From: an uncultured Collinsella sp.
GTDB lineage: Bacteria; Actinomycetota; Coriobacteriia; Coriobacteriales; Coriobacteriaceae
Reading direction: 5' to 3'
Assembly (NCBI GenBank): GCA_902490245.1
Contig: CABUDB010000132.1
Coordinates: forward strand, 1-5,171
DNA: 5,171 nt
In this document: positions 1 to 5,171 of the stretch, in pieces
Position numbering within the stretch: the first letter of the stretch is position 1
Layout of the letters: every line of letters begins with the position of its first letter
Made by a program: the position numbers and the translations under genes
Notes under the pieces: model-generated
Seen by the model: the letters and a program-made list of their open reading frames with translations, nothing else
What the model was told of the DNA's origin: nothing
The model's database searches: none

Positions 1-307
1 AAATGCGCCGGCACACCAAACGCGCCGACTCCTGCGTCAGACCGCCCTTAATGTCCTCGAGCATGGCCGAGGCCACCGAGAGCGTCTCCTCGGTGTACTG
101 GGAGCGCACCGAATCGGGATTGAGCGTCAAAAAGATAAAGATGCACAGAAAGATGCACAGCAGCGCGCAGGCAATCACCGTGGCGATCGGCTCGATACCG
201 GTCACCAAGGCGAAAATAAAGTACACCAGCACGCAAATGGCGCAGGCGACGGCAATGATGCGAAAGATTGATATTGAACTATCGCGCTGGGCGCGGCGGT
301 CGATCAT
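1..307 (-). CDS. Sensor histidine kinase, LytS-like, N-terminal part (partial, runs off left edge)
   Basis: Open frame of 102 codons from ATG at 307-305 with no stop before the window edge; the 3' part is missing. What is visible: a short basic N terminus (MIDRR), a first hydrophobic helix at about residues 14-35, a short loop with GIEP, a second helix at about 41-61 rich in Cys, Ile and Phe, then a soluble stretch from about 66. The motif GLTQESARLVCRR (89-101) resembles the opening of the GAF-like domain that precedes the His-kinase region in many actinobacterial LytS-type kinases; this is my recognition, not a search result. The role would be a membrane-bound sensor that autophosphorylates and passes phosphate to a LytTR regulator. 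The start overlaps the glycosyltransferase stop as ATGA, so the two are probably co-transcribed and translationally coupled. No kinase catalytic motif is inside the window, so another GAF-containing membrane protein remains possible. Confidence 0.65.
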   Translation of the reverse strand, partial: MIDRRAQRDSSISIFRIIAVACAICVLVYFIFALVTGIEPIATVIACALLCIFLCIFIFLTLNPDSVRSQYTEETLSVASAMLEDIKGGLTQESARLVCRRI

Positions 308-1491
308 TCGGCCCCCTCCAGGATACTGATCAGTTGTGCGTCACGCCAAAGCCCGTCCATGATCTTGGGCCAAAAGCTCTGGAAACGCAGGTAGCTTGCA
401 GCGTTTTGGCGTGCATAGGCCTTTGCCTCGTCGATACCATGGCGCCAGATGCGCAGGTAGCCCTCATGCTCGCGAGTAAACACGCTGCGGACCATAGCGG
501 TCTTGCGCACGCGGTCGTCGAGCTCGCGCGAAATCCACGGGCCCGGGTAGGGCATGAGCGATGCCGCCGTAACGGGAATGAGCTCCTTTTGATGCGCGGC
601 GAATGTCAACTTGGCCCGTTCGTAGTACCAACGGTATACATCCTGCATAAAGCGCGGTGAGCGCTTTTCGGACTCCGGAGGCAGATGGCGCACGGTCCAC
701 TCGTTATCGAACCACACGTCGTAGCCAAACATGCGCATGTTAAAGAGGTAATCCAAGTCCTCGCCGCGGGTGATAAACGGGTCAAAGGCCACACGCGTAA
801 AGGCGCGGGCGTGCAGGGCCATCAGGCCGCCGCACACGTAGTTGGAGCGCGAGATGCGGGTGCCCGAGAGCGCCTTTTTCATCCAACGGTTGAACTCGAT
901 GCGCTTGGTCCACCAACGATGGCAGATGCCCGCCTTGTCCGTGGGAGCCAACGGCGAGCCGTCGCGATCGTAGAAATAGCCGCTCTTGACCAAGATCGGC
1001 AGGCCCTGACGCGTCTGCTGACCCAGCGCGTAGGTCGCGCGCTTCATAAAATCGGCGTCGATGACAGTCTCATCGTCATCCAAAAAGATAACCGCGTCAT
1101 GCCCCAGCACAGCGGCACAGGCCAGCCCCATGTTGCGGATGGCACCGTAACCTCGCAGGCTCACGCACTCGCCCGAACCCTTGGGCGCGATCTGAGCAAC
1201 CCGATCTGCGATGCGCGAGGCCTGGGTGTTGGTGACAACGGTGACCTTGAGCGTGGGATGCGCGTCGACAATCTCGTGCACGCGCAGCGACACATCGGCT
1301 GTGGCAGAAACGGGACAGACCACCAAAAGGATGATGCGCGGGATGTCGCGCACCTGCTCAAGCGAGGCCAGACAGCGGTCGAGTTCGGGATTGTCGGCGT
1401 TGAGTCGTGTCGAATGGTCATAGGTGCCAGGGGCGTTTGCGCGAGCGTCATCGCCCGCCCAATACGTTGGAATCACGACCGTGGCGTTCAT
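304..1491 (-). CDS. Family 2-type glycosyltransferase (GT-A fold), 395 aa
   Basis: Predicted cytoplasmic enzyme that transfers a sugar from a nucleotide-sugar donor; acceptor and product cannot be read from sequence. The N terminus MNATVVIPTYW is the usual first strand of GT-A enzymes. GYGAIRNMGL (114-123) matches the 'R-N-x-G' donor-binding loop. VIFLDDDE (134-141) supplies the DxD metal/nucleotide-binding motif at 138-140. CGGLMALH (220-227) and TRGEDLDYLFN (241-251), with the ED pair likely forming the acceptor/catalytic site, follow in family order. Residues from about 280 form a charged and aromatic, probably helical C-terminal extension that I cannot assign. No signal peptide or membrane helix is visible. 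The start is fixed by a very good Shine-Dalgarno (GGAGG at 1499-1503, 7 nt before ATG). The stop TGA shares bases with the ATG of the next membrane gene. Wall polysaccharide, teichoic-acid-like polymer or glycolipid synthesis are the likely pathways, by inference only. Confidence 0.88.
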   Translation of the reverse strand: MNATVVIPTYWAGDDARANAPGTYDHSTRLNADNPELDRCLASLEQVRDIPRIILLVVCPVSATADVSLRVHEIVDAHPTLKVTVVTNTQASRIADRVAQIAPKGSGECVSLRGYGAIRNMGLACAAVLGHDAVIFLDDDETVIDADFMKRATYALGQQTRQGLPILVKSGYFYDRDGSPLAPTDKAGICHRWWTKRIEFNRWMKKALSGTRISRSNYVCGGLMALHARAFTRVAFDPFITRGEDLDYLFNMRMFGYDVWFDNEWTVRHLPPESEKRSPRFMQDVYRWYYERAKLTFAAHQKELIPVTAASLMPYPGPWISRELDDRVRKTAMVRSVFTREHEGYLRIWRHGIDEAKAYARQNAASYLRFQSFWPKIMDGLWRDAQLISILEGAE

Positions 1492-1497
1492 GCCTTA

Positions 1498-1504
1498 CCC
1501 TCCC
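1498..1504 (-). promoter_or_regulatory. Ribosome-binding site of the glycosyltransferase
   Basis: The minus strand reads GGGAGGG, containing a perfect GGAGG core, 7 nt before the ATG at 1491. It lies only a few nucleotides after the T-tract of the hairpin at 1513-1548, so terminator and translation start are closely packed. Confidence 0.8.
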
Positions 1505-1512
1505 TGCAACAC

Positions 1513-1548
1513 AAAAACGGGACACCGCCAAACACAGGCGACGCCCCG
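1513..1548 (-). terminator. Rho-independent terminator-like hairpin upstream of the glycosyltransferase
   Basis: On the minus strand a 12-bp stem pairs CGGGGCGTCGCC (1548-1537) with GGCGGTGTCCCG (1529-1518), nine Watson-Crick and three G-T wobble pairs without mismatch, closing a 7-nt loop. Five T residues follow directly (1517-1513). This is the classical intrinsic terminator layout for transcripts coming from the transporter gene, whose stop is 114 bp upstream. It ends only 21 nt before the glycosyltransferase start codon, so it also lies in that gene's leader. It may simply end the transporter transcript, or act as an attenuator. The T-tract is short, so termination may be partial. Confidence 0.7.
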
Positions 1549-1564
1549 CGACCTAGCTGACTCC

Positions 1565-1570
1565 ATCATA
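1565..1570 (-). promoter_or_regulatory. Candidate -10 element for the glycosyltransferase operon
   Basis: TATGAT on the minus strand matches five of six bases of TATAAT and is preceded by GTGGG. I see no good -35 hexamer 16-19 bp upstream. Transcription would start near 1558, giving a leader of about 67 nt that contains the terminator-like hairpin. The same GGG plus TA-rich hexamer layout recurs in the two next gaps. Weak on its own. Confidence 0.35.
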
Positions 1571-1662
1571 CCCACTTGGGCTAATCATTGTTCGACAGTC
1601 AGAATGTTTATTGCGGATAACCCCAAAAGAGTATCGCGGCGGACGCAATTACTGGCAAGTTC

Positions 1663-2922
1663 CTATGCGGCCTGCTCTGCCGTCTGAGACATGCGGGACA
1701 GACGGACCAGCAGCACAAAGCCCACCACCAGCAGCACGCCGATAGACAGGACGCCCAGCGAGGGGTTGCCGGTCAGCGAGGTGACGACCGACACCAAGAA
1801 GGTGCCCATAACACTTGCATAGCGGCCAAAGATATCAAAGAAACCGTAGTACTCGTTGGACTTTTCCTTGGGAATAATGCGGCCGAAGTAGCTGCGGCTC
1901 AGCGCCTGCACGCCGCCTTGGAACAGGCCGACCAAAATGGCAAGCACCCAAAACTCAAAGGCGGTCTTGAGGAAGAACGCGGCAAAGAGCACGATGCCCA
2001 TATAGGCGGCGACGGCCACCAGGATCATATTGAGCGTGCCCACGCGACCGGCAAGCTTGCCGTAGATAATGGCGGACGGGAAGGCCACGAACTGCGTGAC
2101 GAGCAGCGCCAGCACCAGCTGCGTCGAATCGATGCCCAAGGCCGATCCGTAACTGGTGGCCATGGAAATGACCGTGTGCACACCGTCGATATAGAAGAAG
2201 AACGCGATCATGTAGACCAGCACGGTCTTGTTGTGGGCGATCTCGCGCATGGTGTGTCCGACCTCGGAGAACACACCGCCCACGATGTGGCCGATAGTGT
2301 CCTCGGGACCGCGCTCGCGACCGTACTTCTGCTTATAGGTGCGAATGAGCGGCAGGGTAAAGATGAGCCACCAGGCACCAGTGATGACAAACGACAGACG
2401 CGTTGCCAGCATGGTGGGGACACCAAGAGCGGGACCACCCATGATAAGCGCCAGGCAGATGATGAACGGCACAGTGGAACCGATGTAGCCCCAGGCATAG
2501 CCCGAGCTGGACACGACGTCCATGCGTTCGTCGGTGGTAATGTCGGGCAGCATGGCGTCGTAGAACGTCATAGAAGAGTTGAGGCCGATGGTGCACAGCA
2601 CGTACACAGTCAAAAATGCCATGGCGGACATTGGGATAGCCTGCGCCAGGCAAAGAACCAGGCCCGTGAGGAAGAAGCCCAAGAAGAACTTGATCTTGTT
2701 GCCGGCGTAATCGGCAAGCGCGCCCAGAATGGGCATGAGCATGGCAATGACCAGCGAGGCAATCGTCTGCGCGTTGCCCCAAGCGACCACCAGGTCTGCC
2801 GAGGAAGCGCCGGTATTGATGGCGTTAAAGTAGATGGGCACCACCGAGGTATTGAGCAGCACGAGGGCCGAGTTTCCCACATCGTACATGACCCAGTTAC
2901 GCTCGAGCTTGGTGTATTTCAT
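1663..2922 (-). CDS. MFS transporter, UMF1 / Atg22-like family, 419 aa
   Basis: Integral membrane protein with about 12 predicted helices (roughly residues 14-34, 47-68, 78-97, 100-120, 145-165, 173-193, 233-253, 267-288, 297-317, 325-345, 366-386, 389-408) and a charged cytoplasmic loop at 195-230 between the two halves. Family signatures are clear: NWVMYDVGNSA (9-19) at the N terminus, PILGALADYAGNK (64-76, the MFS loop 2-3 motif), FYDAMLPDIT (120-129), SSSGYAWGYIGS (138-149), FFYIDGVHT (242-250) and FQGGVQALSRSYF (334-346). These are the conserved blocks of the UMF1 family, related to the yeast vacuolar effluxer Atg22. In bacteria the substrate is generally unknown; amino acids or other small metabolites are possible. 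Length is typical for the family, with no truncation. ATG at 2922 follows AAGGG (2932-2936) at 9 nt spacing. Neighbour gaps of 101 and 171 bp suggest its own transcription unit. Confidence 0.9.
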   Translation of the reverse strand: MKYTKLERNWVMYDVGNSALVLLNTSVVPIYFNAINTGASSADLVVAWGNAQTIASLVIAMLMPILGALADYAGNKIKFFLGFFLTGLVLCLAQAIPMSAMAFLTVYVLCTIGLNSSMTFYDAMLPDITTDERMDVVSSSGYAWGYIGSTVPFIICLALIMGGPALGVPTMLATRLSFVITGAWWLIFTLPLIRTYKQKYGRERGPEDTIGHIVGGVFSEVGHTMREIAHNKTVLVYMIAFFFYIDGVHTVISMATSYGSALGIDSTQLVLALLVTQFVAFPSAIIYGKLAGRVGTLNMILVAVAAYMGIVLFAAFFLKTAFEFWVLAILVGLFQGGVQALSRSYFGRIIPKEKSNEYYGFFDIFGRYASVMGTFLVSVVTSLTGNPSLGVLSIGVLLVVGFVLLVRLSRMSQTAEQAA

Positions 2923-2963
2923 GGACAGGGACCCTTCGTATTCGCCCGATATGCAGCTAGTTC

Positions 2964-2969
2964 ATCGTA
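2964..2969 (-). promoter_or_regulatory. Candidate -10 element for the MFS transporter
   Basis: TACGAT on the minus strand, preceded by TTGGGG and 41 nt before the start codon, is the best -10-like hexamer in this 101 bp gap. No convincing -35 box at 16-19 bp. It resembles the element before the glycosyltransferase (CAA, G-run, TAYGATG). Confidence 0.3.
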
Positions 2970-3023
2970 CCCCAATTGCACGGAGGCGCCGGTAAGGATT
3001 CGGCAAAGAGACAGGAGCGGACC

Positions 3024-3968
3024 CTACTCCTCGCGGTCGAACTCCTCGTCGGTGCCGAGCACGCGGCCGCTGTAGTTGACGTGACCGGTCACGGCCTCCA
3101 TGTCACCGGTCTCGATAAAACGCGCGACCGTGCACTCGTAATCGACCAGCGCGCGATCAAAGACCTCGGGGAAACTCTCGTTCGAGACCTCATCGGTAAA
3201 GGGATTCTTCCATGTCAGATGGCCCAGGTTACCGGTGCGCTCGGGCAGCTCCGTCGTCACGCGATGGGCAAGGCCGTCGAGCAGCGAGTAGTCGTGCACC
3301 AACCCCTCAACCAGCGAGATCGCGCGCGTCTTTACGGAGCCAGCCGGCTCAATCGCACGGTAAAGTCGCTGCATATTGGCAACGGCAGCACCGTACTCCC
3401 CCGCCGGAATGTCAATGCCGTACACGCGTCCGGCAACATAGCTCATCAGCACGCCGGCCACGCGACTGATGCGATCGGTGGTGACGATCTCGCCCGCCGG
3501 CGGGTAATCGTCGACCGTAGCGCCATCGCGCTTAAGCTGCAGCATCAGTACATCCAGGTCGCTCTCGATCACGGCATGGACCTGACTGCTCGAATCCTCA
3601 AGCTCTGAATCGGACTCCACGATGCCAAACTGCTGCTCATAGACAAAGGGGTGGGCGTTGCGGTCGAGCACGTAATGAGACAGCAGACCCAGCGCAAAGG
3701 CGCGACCCAAGCTGGCGTCGCGCGGCAGCAGATGCGACACGCCGTCGCGCAGGCACGCGAACTGGCGAGACATGCGCGAGCGATGCATGACCTGCGCCAG
3801 CAGCGTACAGTCGGAAACACGCGGTGTCAGAATGTGAAAGAAAAACGGGTCGGGACCTTGGTTGCCCAAGATAAAGGCAATGCGCTCTTCATCGGACGTG
3901 ATGACGCCCTGCGGAAGACGGTCGATGCTTTCCTCGCCAAACAGATGATGGGTGATAAGCGCGGGCAT
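3024..3968 (-). CDS. Zinc-dependent phospholipase C family protein, 314 aa
   Basis: Predicted all-helical metal-dependent hydrolase related to bacterial phospholipase C / S1-P1 nuclease-like folds. Visible family blocks: THHLFGE (6-12) at the N terminus, GNQGPDPFFFH (35-45) with likely ligands D40 and H45, LLSHYVLDRNAHPFV (95-109) with H98-x3-D102 and H106, and VHAVIESDLD (130-139) with H131-x3-E135. The H-x3-D and H-x3-E spacings are those of zinc ligands in clostridial/Bacillus phospholipase C. A second conserved-looking block, WKNPFTDE to FPEVFDRA (253-273), follows. There is no signal peptide, unlike secreted toxins of the family, so a cytoplasmic protein is expected; the acidic tail (DEEFDREE) fits. 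True substrate unknown: phospholipid, another phosphodiester, or none. The start at ATG 3968 is chosen because AAAGGA (3974-3979) sits 5 nt upstream; a longer GTG start at 3998 would bury that site and lacks one of its own. Confidence 0.85.
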   Translation of the reverse strand: MPALITHHLFGEESIDRLPQGVITSDEERIAFILGNQGPDPFFFHILTPRVSDCTLLAQVMHRSRMSRQFACLRDGVSHLLPRDASLGRAFALGLLSHYVLDRNAHPFVYEQQFGIVESDSELEDSSSQVHAVIESDLDVLMLQLKRDGATVDDYPPAGEIVTTDRISRVAGVLMSYVAGRVYGIDIPAGEYGAAVANMQRLYRAIEPAGSVKTRAISLVEGLVHDYSLLDGLAHRVTTELPERTGNLGHLTWKNPFTDEVSNESFPEVFDRALVDYECTVARFIETGDMEAVTGHVNYSGRVLGTDEEFDREE

Positions 3969-3973
3969 AATAA

Positions 3974-3979
3974 TCCTTT
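3974..3979 (-). promoter_or_regulatory. Ribosome-binding site that fixes the phospholipase C-like start
   Basis: AAAGGA on the minus strand lies 5 nt before ATG at 3968. It decides against the in-frame GTG at 3998, which would add ten residues translated from the binding site itself and has no purine-rich site upstream. Confidence 0.75.
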
Positions 3980-4000
3980 CGATTTCATTCGATTCCACCC

Positions 4001-4028
4001 ATTATGCCCACCGCGCGCCCATGCCAAA
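4001..4028 (-). promoter_or_regulatory. Candidate promoter of the phospholipase C-like gene
   Basis: The minus strand has CATAAT (4006-4001, five of six to TATAAT) preceded by GGTGGG, and upstream TTGGCA (4027-4022) at 15 bp, or TTTGGC at 16 bp. The spacing is short for a sigma-70-type promoter, but both hexamers are reasonable. It would start transcription about 25 nt before the ATG at 3968. Confidence 0.4.
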
Positions 4029-4049
4029 CCTGCGATGGTAAACGACGAC

Positions 4050-4071
4050 ACGCAAGCCTCTTACGCAAGCC
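4050..4071 (-). repeat. 9-bp direct repeat spanning the response-regulator stop
   Basis: GGCTTGCGT occurs twice on the minus strand (4071-4063 and 4058-4050), 13 bp apart, one copy covering the last codons and the first base of the stop, the other in the gap. The 13-bp period does not match the roughly 21-bp period usual for LytTR-family sites. No function can be assigned. Confidence 0.4.
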
Positions 4072-4795
4072 CCAGGTGCGACTTGACCTCGGCGGCACGA
4101 CGACGGGACACCGGCACCGTCGAGCTCACGCGGTCGAGCCTGAGCTCCATCAACCCCGTGGAACCAATCTCAACATTGTGCACGTCTTCCAAATTGACCA
4201 GATAGCTCCGATGAACGCGAATAAAGCCCTCGGAGCCCAAGCGACGCTCGAGCGAAGAGATCGACTCATTGATCAGGTAGGTTCCCTCGGCGCAGATGGC
4301 GTTGCAAAAATCGGCGCGCGCCTCAAAGTAGCAGACGTCTGCGACGGGAATGAACACCTTTTTGCCCCCGCGGTCCACCGTCAGACGCAAAGGCTGGCGC
4401 GGAGCGTGGATAACACGACGGACACCCAAGGCCGCCTCGATCTTGTCGAGTGCCTTTGACAGGCGTGCGTCCTCAACCGGCTTGACGACATAATCGACGG
4501 CATCGAGGTTATAGGCATCAGCCGCATACTCGGCAAATGCCGTCACAAACACCACGACCGGCGGCGTCTTTAGGTTCTGCAGCGTCTCGGCAAGCTCAAT
4601 TCCCGAGCGACCGGGCATGGTAATGTCTAAAAACAACACGTCGGGCTTGTTCGACAGAATCGACTCCACGGCTTCGGTGACATTGCCCGCCTCGGCAATC
4701 TGGCCCACACGCGTATCCTTTTCCAACAGATAGCGTAGCTCAGCCCTGGTGGGAGGCTCGTCATCAACCACCAGGATGTTCCAGCCCTCGGACAT
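4061..4795 (-). CDS. LytTR-type response regulator transcription factor, 244 aa
   Basis: DNA-binding response regulator of a LytS/LytR (AgrA/YpdB-like) two-component system. Receiver domain at about residues 5-122: acidic pocket D11-D12-E13, phospho-acceptor D57 in DVLFLDITMPG, switch residue T85 in VVVFVTAFAEYA, and the invariant K105 in DYVVKPVED. LytTR DNA-binding domain at about 136-241: PLRLTVDRGGKKVFIP, then VCYFEARADFCNAI, YLINESISSLERRL and the signature FIRVHRSYLVNL (191-202), ending near VSRRRAAEV. All key residues are present and length is normal. It starts 35 bp after the kinase stop with AGGA (4803-4806) 7 nt before the ATG, so the two genes are almost certainly an operon. Target genes are unknown; I found no clear pair of LytTR-type direct repeats in the gaps of this window. 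Confidence 0.95.
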   Translation of the reverse strand: MSEGWNILVVDDEPPTRAELRYLLEKDTRVGQIAEAGNVTEAVESILSNKPDVLFLDITMPGRSGIELAETLQNLKTPPVVVFVTAFAEYAADAYNLDAVDYVVKPVEDARLSKALDKIEAALGVRRVIHAPRQPLRLTVDRGGKKVFIPVADVCYFEARADFCNAICAEGTYLINESISSLERRLGSEGFIRVHRSYLVNLEDVHNVEIGSTGLMELRLDRVSSTVPVSRRRAAEVKSHLGLA

Positions 4796-4830
4796 GTGCG
4801 CTTCCTCTCTCTCCTCAATATACTCGCGTG

Positions 4831-5171
4831 CTACGCCGTCAACGGCGCCGGCTCATGCGGCTCGCCGTTCAGCTCGACGATAACCTGCGTCCCCACGTCC
4901 TCCTGGGACTCCACGCGCATGCCGGAATCTTCTCCGTAAAAGAAATGGATGCGCTGAAGCACGTTGAAGAGCGCCAGGCCGCAACCTCGCTTGATGGAGC
5001 CGTCGGCGGTAATGCTCTCGGGCTCCTCTCGGCGATGTTGCTCAAACAGATGCGCGCAGACTTCTTCGCTCATACCGATGCCGTCATCTTCGACGATGAT
5101 CTCCAGACCGTCATCGGTCTCAAAAGCCCCAACACGAATAGAAAGCGGCTCGGTCTCGCGCTGGGCATGCT
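4831..5171 (-). CDS. GHKL sensor histidine kinase, C-terminal ATPase part (partial, runs off right edge)
   Basis: The frame is open from the window edge to TAG at 4833-4831; about 112 residues are visible and the N-terminal sensor, His-box and most of the N-box lie outside. The fragment begins with HAQRETEP, consistent with the tail of an N-box (N-x-x-x-HA). It continues with an ATP-lid G1 box (IIVEDDGIGM), a G2 box (GCGLALFNVLQRIHFFYG) and a last strand (GTQVIVELNG). This is the order in HATPase_c domains of LytS/YpdA-type kinases. It would autophosphorylate on a His upstream and transfer to the LytTR regulator encoded 35 bp downstream. The GPHKL-type C terminus is short, followed by a Pro-rich tail (EPHEPAPLTA). 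An internal ATG at 5073 is not the start, because the frame and domain extend beyond it. Confidence 0.88.
   Translation of the reverse strand, partial: HAQRETEPLSIRVGAFETDDGLEIIVEDDGIGMSEEVCAHLFEQHRREEPESITADGSIKRGCGLALFNVLQRIHFFYGEDSGMRVESQEDVGTQVIVELNGEPHEPAPLTA
4834..4847 (-). repeat. Small perfect inverted repeat at the kinase stop codon
   Basis: CGCCG-TTGA-CGGCG forms a 5-bp stem with a 4-nt loop in the last kinase codons, ending just before the TAG. No T-tract follows, so it is not a terminator. It may be a coincidence of GC-rich coding sequence or may affect the kinase-regulator mRNA. Confidence 0.4.

Noticed and set aside
685..1560. Plus-strand open frame of 291 codons
   Set aside because: Antisense to the glycosyltransferase and its hairpin; no recognisable domain and no credible ribosome-binding site.
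2923..3023. Terminator after the phospholipase C-like gene
   Set aside because: I saw only the short palindrome GGCGCC and an AGGG/CCCT pair, neither with a useful loop or T-tract.
1918..3075. Long plus-strand open frame of 385 codons
   Set aside because: It is antisense to the well-supported transporter gene, its product is low-complexity (rich in His, Gly, Gln, Asp) without any domain, and it crosses the gap into the phospholipase gene. It is an expected mirror of GC-biased codons.
3969..3998. Longer GTG start for the phospholipase C-like gene
   Set aside because: The extra ten codons contain the AAAGGA site of the ATG at 3968 and family similarity begins at MPALITHH.
3969..4060. LytTR binding sites upstream of the phospholipase C-like gene
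   Set aside because: GTCGTTTAC is only loosely similar to the 9-bp LytTR-type site and has no second copy at the usual spacing.
4061..4205. Overlapping plus-strand frames opposite the response regulator and phospholipase C-like gene
   Set aside because: Both covered minus-strand genes have complete domains with all key residues; the plus-strand products show none.

Overview
The window looks like chromosomal DNA of a GC-rich actinobacterium, most likely a gut Coriobacteriia such as Collinsella. I infer this from the roughly 55-60% GC, the strongly GC-biased third codon positions, and protein resemblance judged by eye; no database search was possible. All supported genes lie on the minus strand, so the biological reading order runs from the right edge (5171) to the left edge (1). 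There are no rRNA or tRNA genes, insertion sequences, CRISPR arrays or phage genes.

Right edge, in reading order: the C-terminal ATPase part of a GHKL (LytS/YpdA-type) sensor histidine kinase (5171-4831, its N-terminal part outside the window) is followed after 35 bp by a LytTR-type response regulator (4795-4061). They form a two-component pair that very probably shares an operon. After 92 bp comes a zinc-dependent phospholipase C family protein without a signal peptide (3968-3024). After 101 bp comes a 12-helix UMF1/Atg22-like major facilitator transporter (2922-1663). A 171 bp gap then contains a weak -10 candidate and a convincing terminator-like hairpin.

Left part: a GT-A-fold family 2 glycosyltransferase (1491-304) overlaps by ATGA the start of a second membrane gene (307-1). 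That gene is cut by the window edge. Its two transmembrane helices and the beginning of a GAF-like region resemble the N terminus of another LytS-type sensor kinase.

How the genes may work together (inference): kinase and LytTR regulator form a signalling module. The three middle genes (phospholipase C-like, transporter, glycosyltransferase) could be envelope- or lipid-related, but nothing proves that they are one pathway. Each of the three has its own ribosome-binding site and a -10-like element in its upstream gap. The most noteworthy points are the terminator-like hairpin that every glycosyltransferase transcript must read through, the translational coupling of a glycosyltransferase to a second sensor kinase, and a similar GGG-preceded -10 motif in three successive gaps. 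I did not find a clearly new multi-gene system; the gene families themselves are ordinary.
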